Part shown: positions 1 through 7,878 of the stretch, in pieces | Position numbering within the stretch: the first letter of the stretch is position 1 | Layout of the letters: every line of letters starts with the position of its first letter | From: Hydrogenophaga sp. | GTDB lineage: Bacteria > Pseudomonadota > Gammaproteobacteria > Burkholderiales > Burkholderiaceae_C | Direction of reading: 5' to 3' | Assembly: GCF_026125785.1 (NCBI RefSeq) | Contig: NZ_JAHCKL010000002.1 | Location: 1 to 64,000, forward strand | Length of the DNA: 64,000 bases | Translations under genes and position numbers: made by a program | Notes under the pieces: model-generated | What the model was told of the DNA's origin: nothing | Databases searched by the model: none | Seen by the model: only the letters and a program-made list of their open reading frames with translations

Positions 1-9
1 AGCCCTCTT

Positions 10-1368
10 TCACCACGTACTGCCATGCTCCGGCACCATCGCCGGCCAGTGCAGCTCGGTCTCGATGCGGTGGCGCAGCGCGTCCGCGGCGGCCATGTCG
101 CCGTGCGTGACGAACACGCGGCGCGGTGCGCTGGGCAGGGCGCGCAGCCAGGCCATGAGCTGGTTGGCGTCGGCGTGGGCCGAGGCGGAGGTGAGCTGCA
201 CGATTTCGGCTCGCACCGGCAGATCCTGCCCGTGGATGCGCAGCGACCTGCCGCCGCTGGCGAGCGTGGCGCCGCGCGTGCCGGGTGCCTGGTAGCCGGT
301 GAGCACCACCATGTTGCGGTGGTCGCCCAGGTACAGGGCGAGGTGGTGCAGCACGCGTCCGCCGGTGGCCATGCCGCTGGCCGCGAGGATGACCTTGGGG
401 CCGTGCTGCCGCGCAATCGCCTTGGACTCGTCTGGCGTCTGCACCATGCGGGCCACCGCGCCCATCTCGCGGCACTGTGCGGCGTCGAGCCGGTGCTCGC
501 CCAGGTGCTGGTGGAACAGCTCGGTGCTGTGTATGGCCATGGGACTGTCGAGGTACACCGGCAGCGCACGCGGCAGCGCGCCGCTTTGCTTGAGCTGCGC
601 GATGGCGTACAGCAAAGCCTGCGCGCGGCCGACCGCGAACACCGGCACCACCACCGTGCCGCCGCGTGCGGACACGCGTTGCAGCGCGGGACCGAGTTCG
701 GCCAGCAGGTCTTCGGTGGGATGCTCGCGGTCGCCATAGGTCGATTCGCAGACCACCACGTCGGCCGCAGGCGGCGGATCCGGTGGCAGCATGAGGGCGT
801 CGTCGGGGCGGCCCAGGTCGCCCGAGAAGAGCAGGCGTTGTCCGCCCACGGTGAGCAACAGGCTGGCCGCACCCAGGATATGCCCCGCGCCCGAGAAGCG
901 GGCCTGCCAGCCGCGCAGTGGCTCGAACGCCTGGCGCATGGGCACGGTGCGGAACAGCTTGAGGCTGCGGCGCGCATCCTCCTCGGTGTAGAGCGGCAAG
1001 GCCGGCGAGTGCCGCGAGAAGCCCTTGCGGTTGGCGTACGCCGCGTCTTCTTCCTGGATGTGGCCGCTGTCGGGCAGCAGGATCTGAGCGAGGTCGCGCG
1101 TGGCCGGCGTGCTCCACACCTTGCCGTGAAACCCTTCCTTGGCCAGCAGCGGCAGGTAGCCGCTGTGGTCCAGGTGCGCGTGCGTGAGCACGATGGCGCC
1201 AATGTGGTTGGGCAGCACCGGCAGCGGGTCCCGGTTGCGCAGGCGAAGCTGCTTGTAGCCCTGGAACAGCCCGCAGTCCACGAGCAGGCTTTGCCCTTCG
1301 TGCTCCACCAGGTACTTGGAGCCGGTGACGGTGCCGGCCCCGCCGAGGAATCGGATGTGAACGCTCAT
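10..1368 (-). CDS. MBL-fold/beta-CASP metallo-hydrolase (RNA-processing type)
   Basis: A 452-residue cytoplasmic zinc hydrolase of the metallo-beta-lactamase/beta-CASP class, whose bacterial members act on RNA as endo- or exonucleases. The metal motif HAHLDHSG lies at residues 63-70, with further ligand motifs AGHILGAA and FSGDLG mid-protein. Near the C-terminus are ASAHAD and VTHGD, as in the RNA-specificity (RMMBL) domain. The length suits stand-alone members. It ends a few bases from the window edge and follows the small unknown gene on the same strand with a 30-base gap, so co-transcription is possible. The family is clear; the RNA substrate is not visible from sequence. Confidence 0.9.
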   Translation of the reverse strand: MSVHIRFLGGAGTVTGSKYLVEHEGQSLLVDCGLFQGYKQLRLRNRDPLPVLPNHIGAIVLTHAHLDHSGYLPLLAKEGFHGKVWSTPATRDLAQILLPDSGHIQEEDAAYANRKGFSRHSPALPLYTEEDARRSLKLFRTVPMRQAFEPLRGWQARFSGAGHILGAASLLLTVGGQRLLFSGDLGRPDDALMLPPDPPPAADVVVCESTYGDREHPTEDLLAELGPALQRVSARGGTVVVPVFAVGRAQALLYAIAQLKQSGALPRALPVYLDSPMAIHSTELFHQHLGEHRLDAAQCREMGAVARMVQTPDESKAIARQHGPKVILAASGMATGGRVLHHLALYLGDHRNMVVLTGYQAPGTRGATLASGGRSLRIHGQDLPVRAEIVQLTSASAHADANQLMAWLRALPSAPRRVFVTHGDMAAADALRHRIETELHWPAMVPEHGSTW

Positions 1369-1398
1369 GCGGCGATCTTACGCGTCGCGTTGGCCGGT

Positions 1399-2103
1399 TC
1401 AGTGCACCTGGTGGGGAGGCTCAGCCTGGTCCGGCAGGCAACTGGCGTGCAGCGTCAGTGGGGCATCGATGCGGGTGCTCAGGTCGGCAATGAGCGGGTT
1501 GTCATTCTGCATTTCCACCATGCCGCTGGCCTGCACCAGGAAGTCGGCGACAAACACCGCGTTGCTGTAGTAGACCAGGGCGGAGAGCCGGACGTGCCCG
1601 TTCTCATCGGTTCCGAACGTGCGCACGCCCTGGAAGATACGCCGCAGCGCGCTCCTTTCCCTGGCCTGTTGCGGATCACGGTCTTCGTCCTGCTGGCGCA
1701 GATGCAGCGGCAGGAGCGGGGCGTCGAGCGAATCGATGATGTAGAAGGGGCCTTCCTCTCCGCGCACGAAAAAGCCGAAAAAACACAGGTAGGCCGGCGC
1801 CAGCTCCTCGGTGAGCCGTTGCGCCGATTGGGCATTGGCCTCGTGAATGGGTGGAGACACGCCATTGAGCCGGTAGGAGGTTTGGTCCGGTGCCAGCAGC
1901 CAGTAGAGCGCGGCGTTCGCGGGAAGCCAGTGCGGGCAGCGCGCCATCACCAGCCGGTGGCCGGGGTAGAACGGCAAGCTGCGTGCATGCAGCGTCACGT
2001 CTGGGCTGAAGCGCGCGTGCCAGCCCTCGGGCTGCAGCAGCGCCTCCAGAGCCGGGTCGTCCAGCGGTTGCCAGCCTGGGTCGTCGGGGTGGTAGTGGTT
2101 CAT
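1399..2103 (-). CDS. Hypothetical protein (234 aa) following the STAND-ankyrin gene
   Basis: I do not recognise this family. The protein is soluble, acidic and rich in Trp, Tyr and Phe, with no signal peptide or membrane segment. A mid-protein stretch reads YLCFFGFFVRGEEGPFYIID. I chose the ATG at 2103 because the frame upstream overlaps the end of the STAND gene. From this start the gene begins 13 bases after that gene's stop, a spacing typical of translational coupling. The tight pairing suggests the two products act together or that this one modulates the large protein, but that is inference. The open frame extends 84 codons further upstream, so a longer form cannot be fully excluded. Confidence 0.75.
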   Translation of the reverse strand: MNHYHPDDPGWQPLDDPALEALLQPEGWHARFSPDVTLHARSLPFYPGHRLVMARCPHWLPANAALYWLLAPDQTSYRLNGVSPPIHEANAQSAQRLTEELAPAYLCFFGFFVRGEEGPFYIIDSLDAPLLPLHLRQQDEDRDPQQARERSALRRIFQGVRTFGTDENGHVRLSALVYYSNAVFVADFLVQASGMVEMQNDNPLIADLSTRIDAPLTLHASCLPDQAEPPHQVH

Positions 2104-2116
2104 GGTGTCGGGTGTG

Positions 2117-5100
2117 TCAGGACAGTCGTCGGGCTCGTGCGAGCAACTGGTCGCGCAAGGTCTCGCTGGCCAGGTCCATGATGTGCCTGCCCCAGCCGTC
2201 GGGGAGATCGGGCACCACGCCGTGCTCCTGCAGCAGGTCGAAGATGCCGAGCTGGCCAAAGCGCGCTGCGGTGACCATGCTGGCGGACAGCCGGCGCGGA
2301 TCGCTGGCGTCGGTGTGCGCGAGGACCAGCTTGGCAAGCCGCTGCGCCGTGTCATGGGGAGCGTCCCGGTAGATGAGCTGGTTCAGCACATAGATGGTGA
2401 TCTCTGCCGGGATCTGGTCGGGGATGCGGTCGATGACCCACTGGTGGATGTCCTGCGTGGCCTCGGTATCCGACGCCATGAGCAGGCCCGGGTAGGACGG
2501 CGCGGGCCGCCACGGATCCACCTCGCCGGCCTTGATCATCGGCCTCACCAGATGCCCCATGTTGTTCTGCAGCAGCAGGAGCGCGAGCGACTTGCCGTCT
2601 TCGGACACGTGGTCGATGAGGGTGCGGTCCCTGGTGCGTTCGAGCAGGCGCATCACCTGCGCCTGGTCACCCTCGTTCGCCGCGCGCATCAGTTCGGACC
2701 AGCCGCTGGCCATCGGGCGCAGTGGATCGAAAGAAGGATGCGCAAGGATCGCCTCCTGGGTAGCGGGCAGGCCCCGGGCCATCTCGAAGGCGCTCTTGTC
2801 CTTGGCACGGATCAGCACGTCGGTTCGCGTGGACGACAGCAGCGCCTCCACCGTGCGCGCGGTGTGCAGGCGCAGCCGTTGGGAGGCGTTCTCCCGGTCC
2901 TTGTCGAAGGCGTTCAGCGCGCAATGCAAGGCGGTGAATCCGTCGAAGCTGCCTTCCTGGTCGAGCGTGGCATTCGGATCGCTGAACGGCAGCAGCATCT
3001 CGATGGTCTTGTAGCGCTTCTGGAAAGCCGCATGCATCAGCGTCGTGGCGCCGTTCGAGCGCTTGCCGGCCAGCAGATCGGCAACGCCGGGATACGGCAG
3101 CGCCTCATGGATCAGTTTCCAGTGGCCATTGGACGCCGCGATGTCGATCGGGGTGAACTTGTCCTTGTTTTCCAGCGTCGCGTCGCCGCGTGCGAGGAAA
3201 TAGCGGAAGGCCTCCAGATCGCCGTTCTCTGCCGCCGTGTGCAGCGGCGCCCAGCCGTCGGCTGCACGCGGGGCGTGCCGGAACCCCTTGTGTTCCAGCT
3301 TGGCGGCCAGCCGGGTGTGGCCCACCATCGCCGCCATGGTGAGCGGAAAGCCGGGAAACAGGTCTGCCGCGCCATCGGGGATGGCGGCCAGCAGGAGATC
3401 GACGATGTCCTCGCGCTGCACGTAGGTGGCGATGTCCAGGGCCGTCGCGCCGCTGGTGTCCACCGCCCGCACGTCGGCATGCTGTTCCAGCAGCAGCGCC
3501 ACCGCGCCGGCCTGCGAGAACGCGGCGCAGTGCAAGGCCCGGCGCCTGTGACTGATTTCCTTTTCGATCGCTTCCGGTGCCAGGGCGGCGAAGCGGCGCA
3601 GCAGCTCCAGCCGTCCGAAGGACGCCGCCAGGTGGATGTGCAGCCACTGGTGGCGGGAGTTCGGTACCGGTGCCAGCGGGGTTTCGGAAAGATCGAAGAG
3701 CGCGCAGGCGTACGCACAGAGATGGCGTTCGGCATCGGGCAGGTCCAGGGGCTGGTCCGTGGCCCAGTTGCGGATGTGCGCGTGCAGCACCTTCACCGCC
3801 GCGTCCAGCCGGTCACGCTGTGCATCGGTGACGGGCGGACGACCTCGCGCATGCCAGTCCTCGGCCTCCTTGCGCAGATCGGCCTCGCGGGCGAGTTCTT
3901 CGCGGGTTTCGGCGAACCACTGCGCGGCCCGTTTCCAGCGGTGGATCACGCTCTCGTGCACCAGTCGCAAGCCGTTGGCCGCAGGCACCAGCAGACGCAG
4001 TTTGTTGAACTGCCTGTCCAGCTTCCTTTCGGCCGCGAACTCGCGCGTGCTGACCGCGCCCAGCACGATGTTGGTCCGTGCGCCCAGCGCGTCGCTGGTG
4101 GACAGCCGCACCAGCGGCCGCAGGAAATGGCCGATGTCCTCGTCTTCGGCGTTTGCGCGCATCCAGGCTTCTTCCGCCAGTGCCTCGATTTCGTCGGCGA
4201 TGGAGAGGGAAGCGCCGCTGAGGTCACCGGCCCCGATGCGCAGCGGCGCCTTCGGGTCACCGTCCAGCCCCTGTGCCCGGATCTGCCGGAAGAGGTTGTG
4301 CATCTTCAGCGACAGCAGGGGCAGCGGGGACCCGATGTCGCCGTTGCTCTGGTCCAGCTCGATGGATTCGTCCACCAGCCGCGTGACGATGTCCGCGTCG
4401 AGTTCGAAACCTGCCTGGCGCAGCGGTTCCTCCACCACGGTGCGCAGGAACAGAGGCAGCTCACCCGGGTCTTCAAGCCGGATCCAGTCGGCTTGCGCCA
4501 GCACGCTCGCGCCCACGCTGGAGGCCAGTTTGTCGAAACGGCTGTCCTCCAGTGTGAAGACGATGCACACCCCGGGCATGGCGGCGAGGTGATCGACAAT
4601 GCCCAGCAGCGCACGCCACTCGGGCACGGAGCGATCGTCCGCGAGGTCGTCCACGATCTCCTCGAACTGGTCCAGGCAGACCACCACCGCGGGATGGCCT
4701 GCCTTGCGGTGCATCTGGTCCAGGAGTTGGCAGCAACTGGCGACAACCAGGTGAGAGGGTCCCCGGAAGAAGGTGGACACCTCCTCTTCTGCTGGGAGAC
4801 CGAGCACCGTGCGCATCTGCTCGCAGAGCTTTCTGGCCGCCGCCACGGTTTCTCCGTCGCTGCCCAGCATGTCGGTCCGGCGCAGCGTGAGGTGCCTGTG
4901 GCCTTCTTTGAGCAGGGAGGCCACCAGGCGCGCCTGCACGAACGAGGACTTGCCGCAGCCACTGGGGCCACGTACGCCCAGGACCGCGCTGCGGCCTGCC
5001 GCGCTGCGCCGCGCCAGCGCATCGCGGGCCAGTTGGCACTCGTGCTCGCGGCCGTGGTAGCGCGCAGCATCGTCCACCGAGAAATGTTCCAGCTTGGGGT

Positions 5101-6682
5101 ACGGGTTCTCGATGTACGTGGGGGCGATGCCCAACAGTTTCTGCAGGTACCGCAGCACCCAGGCCGCGTCGATGTCATCGGCCTCTGCCTGATCGACCGC
5201 CACACCTCTTTTTTCCAGAAAACCCAGGAAAGCGGCCACCGGCGTGGACACCTCGGAGCGGGGGGTGCGCAGCAGCACGGCCAGGTGCTTGTCTTCCATC
5301 AGCGCCGAGAGCGCCAGCCGGGTCTCCACCGTCAGGGGAAATGCGCCGCGCCCAGCCGCCTTGGCGCGCCTGACCGGGTCGTCGGTCAGTTCGAGATCGA
5401 CGCCCTGGCCCACGTCCGAAGCGGCATCCCAGCCCAGGCTGCAGAGCCTGTCGACAAAGCGCTGTTCGCCCGCGATGCTGGCCCCGAGGCTGCCTGTGAT
5501 CTCCAGCACCGAACCGATGTGCTGCTTGCCGTAAAGCGACTGCACCGCGTTGTGCAGGTAGCCGCTGTTCTGCCGTTCCCGCTCCTCGATGGCGCGCACC
5601 AGCCACGGATAGATGTCCAGCGGCGTCTCGGTTTGCAGGTTGTCCAGCACACGGAAGAAGGCTTGCTTGATGTCGTTGAAGCGGGACTGGTCGTCGAACA
5701 GGCAGTAGTGGATGATCCGCGTCCTGTCCGTGGCCGGCGTCTGGTTCAGGGGGTCGTAGAGGCTGGATGCCGGTGATGACTGCAGCAGGTTCGCGCGCGC
5801 ATTGGCCTTGTCGAAGCGGTCGCGCAGGTCCTGGAAGTTGTGCTCCTGGCTTTCCTTGAGCTGGCGCAGGTACCTGGCGTGTTCCTCCATGGCCGCGGCC
5901 AGTTGGACGAACTGGATCTCGATGCGGTTGGCGAGCCAGTCCGCGGGCTGGCGCGCGAGCGCCTGGTCCAGCTTCTCGTCCACACCCGCGACGAGCTGCG
6001 CGAGTTGCCGGCTGATGTCCAGGTTCAACCGGCTCAGGTCTTTGTGGATCTGGTACTGCAGTTGCTCGAAGCTGGCGCGCGCCTCGGGGTACGCGCCCGG
6101 GTCCTGGATGATGCGGGCAAAGTCGTCGAACATCAGCGTGCCGAAGGAACGGGCGGTATCGCCGCCCTTGCTCACGCCAGCCCGGGCCCGGGCGACCACC
6201 AGCACGGGCAGCTCATCGGGAGCGCAGGTGGCGCGGCGCAGGTCGTCCAGGAAGCGCTTCGTGACGTGGTCCTTGGCCTCGTCGCCCCCGTTGAAAGCCA
6301 GGTGCCCGGGCATGCCTTCGATGAAATGAAGGATGAAGCCGTCGATGACCGAGTCGGGGAGGTCGTTTTCGGTTTTCAGGTCGCAGGCCTTGGCGGTGAG
6401 GTCCTTCATGGCCGCATCGAACACAGGCACGAAGGCATCGAGCTGGCGGCGCAACGCAGGCTCTGCCCGGCTCCTGGCATCGGCTTCGGCCGCATTCACG
6501 ACGGCTTGCGCCGCGGAGGCCCACGAGAGCCGCAGCGCCCGCTTGAGGTGATGGTTCTTGCGGATGTCGTGGAAGACCGCATGGCAGCCCAGGCGGGTCA
6601 GGACTTCCTTGCGCTTGCCCGGCGCCAGGGTATCCGCTGCGATCGGCAGCAGCTTCAAGAACCTCTCCGCCCACTCGATCAT
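2117..6682 (-). CDS. Giant STAND NTPase with C-terminal ankyrin repeats
   Basis: A 1521-residue multidomain protein. Residues 1-250 are helical and of unknown fold, followed by a probable coiled coil (about 255-305) and a further unassigned region to about 540. An nSTAND1-type P-loop module follows: a YHGRE entry motif, Walker A GPSGCGKSS near residue 580, Walker B VVVCLDQFEE near 672, and a helical region containing LRLVHESVIHRWKR. From about residue 1010 to the end are ankyrin-like repeats such as ADGWAPLHTAAENGDLEAF. Enclosed-P-loop STAND proteins oligomerise when a C-terminal sensor binds a trigger, and many bacterial ones act in phage defence or programmed death. The N-terminal effector here matches no domain I know. 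A good Shine-Dalgarno (GGAGGGA) precedes the ATG. A role in defence is inference. Confidence 0.9.
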   Translation of the reverse strand: MIEWAERFLKLLPIAADTLAPGKRKEVLTRLGCHAVFHDIRKNHHLKRALRLSWASAAQAVVNAAEADARSRAEPALRRQLDAFVPVFDAAMKDLTAKACDLKTENDLPDSVIDGFILHFIEGMPGHLAFNGGDEAKDHVTKRFLDDLRRATCAPDELPVLVVARARAGVSKGGDTARSFGTLMFDDFARIIQDPGAYPEARASFEQLQYQIHKDLSRLNLDISRQLAQLVAGVDEKLDQALARQPADWLANRIEIQFVQLAAAMEEHARYLRQLKESQEHNFQDLRDRFDKANARANLLQSSPASSLYDPLNQTPATDRTRIIHYCLFDDQSRFNDIKQAFFRVLDNLQTETPLDIYPWLVRAIEERERQNSGYLHNAVQSLYGKQHIGSVLEITGSLGASIAGEQRFVDRLCSLGWDAASDVGQGVDLELTDDPVRRAKAAGRGAFPLTVETRLALSALMEDKHLAVLLRTPRSEVSTPVAAFLGFLEKRGVAVDQAEADDIDAAWVLRYLQKLLGIAPTYIENPYPKLEHFSVDDAARYHGREHECQLARDALARRSAAGRSAVLGVRGPSGCGKSSFVQARLVASLLKEGHRHLTLRRTDMLGSDGETVAAARKLCEQMRTVLGLPAEEEVSTFFRGPSHLVVASCCQLLDQMHRKAGHPAVVVCLDQFEEIVDDLADDRSVPEWRALLGIVDHLAAMPGVCIVFTLEDSRFDKLASSVGASVLAQADWIRLEDPGELPLFLRTVVEEPLRQAGFELDADIVTRLVDESIELDQSNGDIGSPLPLLSLKMHNLFRQIRAQGLDGDPKAPLRIGAGDLSGASLSIADEIEALAEEAWMRANAEDEDIGHFLRPLVRLSTSDALGARTNIVLGAVSTREFAAERKLDRQFNKLRLLVPAANGLRLVHESVIHRWKRAAQWFAETREELAREADLRKEAEDWHARGRPPVTDAQRDRLDAAVKVLHAHIRNWATDQPLDLPDAERHLCAYACALFDLSETPLAPVPNSRHQWLHIHLAASFGRLELLRRFAALAPEAIEKEISHRRRALHCAAFSQAGAVALLLEQHADVRAVDTSGATALDIATYVQREDIVDLLLAAIPDGAADLFPGFPLTMAAMVGHTRLAAKLEHKGFRHAPRAADGWAPLHTAAENGDLEAFRYFLARGDATLENKDKFTPIDIAASNGHWKLIHEALPYPGVADLLAGKRSNGATTLMHAAFQKRYKTIEMLLPFSDPNATLDQEGSFDGFTALHCALNAFDKDRENASQRLRLHTARTVEALLSSTRTDVLIRAKDKSAFEMARGLPATQEAILAHPSFDPLRPMASGWSELMRAANEGDQAQVMRLLERTRDRTLIDHVSEDGKSLALLLLQNNMGHLVRPMIKAGEVDPWRPAPSYPGLLMASDTEATQDIHQWVIDRIPDQIPAEITIYVLNQLIYRDAPHDTAQRLAKLVLAHTDASDPRRLSASMVTAARFGQLGIFDLLQEHGVVPDLPDGWGRHIMDLASETLRDQLLARARRLS

Positions 6683-6705
6683 GCTGAGTCCCTCCGGTGC
6701 GGGCC

Positions 6706-6734
6706 AGCATACGGTACAAGCCGCAGGCGCTCAA
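6706..6734 (-). promoter_or_regulatory. Sigma70 promoter of the STAND-ankyrin gene
   Basis: On the minus strand, -35 TTGAGC (6729-6734) and -10 TATGCT (6706-6711) are separated by 17 bases. This predicts a transcript starting near 6699 with a leader of about 17 bases before the ATG at 6682. The STAND gene therefore probably does not depend on read-through from the ZIP transporter gene upstream. Confidence 0.6.
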
Positions 6735-6772
6735 GTGCGCAGGCGCCATTCCTCCCCTGTTTTGGGGGGTGT

Positions 6773-7765
6773 TCAGGTCACGGCGTCGAGCCAGATCATG
6801 AAGATGAAGCCGGCCAGCAGCGTGGCGCTGGCCGCGCCCTCGAAGCCTTCGCGGTGGGTCTCGGGGATGATCTCGTGGCTCACCACGAAGATCATGGCCC
6901 CGGCGGCCAGTGCCAGGCCCAGCGGGTAGAGCGCGGGCGTGCTGCCCAGCACCCAGATGCCCAGCATCGCGCCCAGCGGCTCGGCCAGGCCGGTCAGCGC
7001 GGCCACGCCCCAGGCGCGGCCGGCACCCAGGCCGAGCGTGCGCAGTGCCATGGCCACGATCAGGCCCTCGGGCATGTTCTGCAGGCCGATGGCCAGCGCC
7101 ACCGCCGCGCCGTCGCGCACCGTGTCTGCGTCGGCGGGGCCGGCATAGGCCGCGCCCACGGCCAGGCCTTCGGGCAGGTTGTGGATCATCAGGGCCAGCA
7201 CCATCAGCCACGCGCGCCGCGAGGCCGGGTCGCTGGGCGCACCGGTGTGCGCGTGGCCGTGTGCGGCCGGTGGCAGCACGGCGTGTTCGTGCGGCAATGC
7301 CCGGTCCATGCCCAGCATCAGGCCCATGCCCAGCGCCAGCCCCAGGCCGGTGAGCAGCGCGCTGCCGCCACCCTCGCCCAGCAGGGCGCGGCTGGCGTCC
7401 AGGGAAGGCAGCAGCAGCGCGAAGATGGCGGCTGCCAGCATCACGCCGGCCGAGAAAGCCATGAAGGCCGATTCCTGCCGCTTGCTCACGCGCTGTACCA
7501 CGAAGACCGGCATGGCGCCCACCGCCGTGGCCACCGCCGCCAGCAGCGAGGCCTGCACCCCGGCCACCAGGGCGCTGCCGCCTTCGACCGCCAGCCACCA
7601 CGCCTGGGTGGGCTCCCAGAAGGTGGAAGCCGCCGCCAGGCCGGCCATGCCCAGCGTGCCCGCCGCCAGGGACAGCAGCGCGTTGCGCAGGGCGTGCGGC
7701 GGCAGCTCAAGCTGCTGGAGCTGGGACCAGGCGGGGCGGACTTGGCGCAGGATCAGTTCGGCCAT
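6773..7765 (-). CDS. ZIP-family divalent metal transporter
   Basis: A 330-residue inner-membrane protein of the ZIP (zinc/iron permease) family, which moves divalent metal ions into the cytoplasm. It has about eight hydrophobic segments, the transmembrane metal-site motif HNLPEGLAVG, the paired NMPEGL motif in the next helix, and a variable loop with HGHAH. The C-terminal SHEIIPE motif is also typical. I chose the ATG at 7765; the frame continues 25 codons upstream, but that extension is hydrophilic and runs through a perfect inverted repeat that looks regulatory. Zinc is the likeliest substrate, but metal specificity cannot be read from sequence. Confidence 0.9.
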   Translation of the reverse strand: MAELILRQVRPAWSQLQQLELPPHALRNALLSLAAGTLGMAGLAAASTFWEPTQAWWLAVEGGSALVAGVQASLLAAVATAVGAMPVFVVQRVSKRQESAFMAFSAGVMLAAAIFALLLPSLDASRALLGEGGGSALLTGLGLALGMGLMLGMDRALPHEHAVLPPAAHGHAHTGAPSDPASRRAWLMVLALMIHNLPEGLAVGAAYAGPADADTVRDGAAVALAIGLQNMPEGLIVAMALRTLGLGAGRAWGVAALTGLAEPLGAMLGIWVLGSTPALYPLGLALAAGAMIFVVSHEIIPETHREGFEGAASATLLAGFIFMIWLDAVT

Positions 7766-7782
7766 GGCGGTGCGTTCGGGCG

Positions 7783-7808
7783 TTGGACAGACACACGAGT
7801 CTGTCCAA
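7783..7808 (-). promoter_or_regulatory. Perfect 10-bp inverted repeat upstream of the ZIP gene
   Basis: The arms TTGGACAGAC (7783-7792) and GTCTGTCCAA (7799-7808) are perfect complements with six bases between them. The repeat lies 18 bases upstream of the ZIP start, without a T-run, so it looks like a repressor operator or 5'-leader hairpin rather than a terminator. It does not resemble the Zur or Fur consensus I know. The regulator is unknown. Confidence 0.5.
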
Positions 7809-7878
7809 AGCAAGCGGTGCTGTGAATTCGATTGCTTCAATGACCGCCATAGCCCGGCGCGGCCGCACGGCCGATGGC

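Noticed and set aside
2102..5776. A 1224-codon open frame on the plus strand, antisense to the STAND-ankyrin gene
   Set aside because: Its translation is low-complexity, rich in Arg, Gln and His, as expected for the complement of a GC-rich gene. It has no recognisable domain, while the opposite strand encodes clear P-loop and ankyrin motifs.
5840..7825. A 661-codon plus-strand frame across the STAND gene start and the ZIP gene
   Set aside because: It crosses a good minus-strand promoter and two real genes in antisense; its composition is rich in Gly, His, Gln and Arg with no domain.
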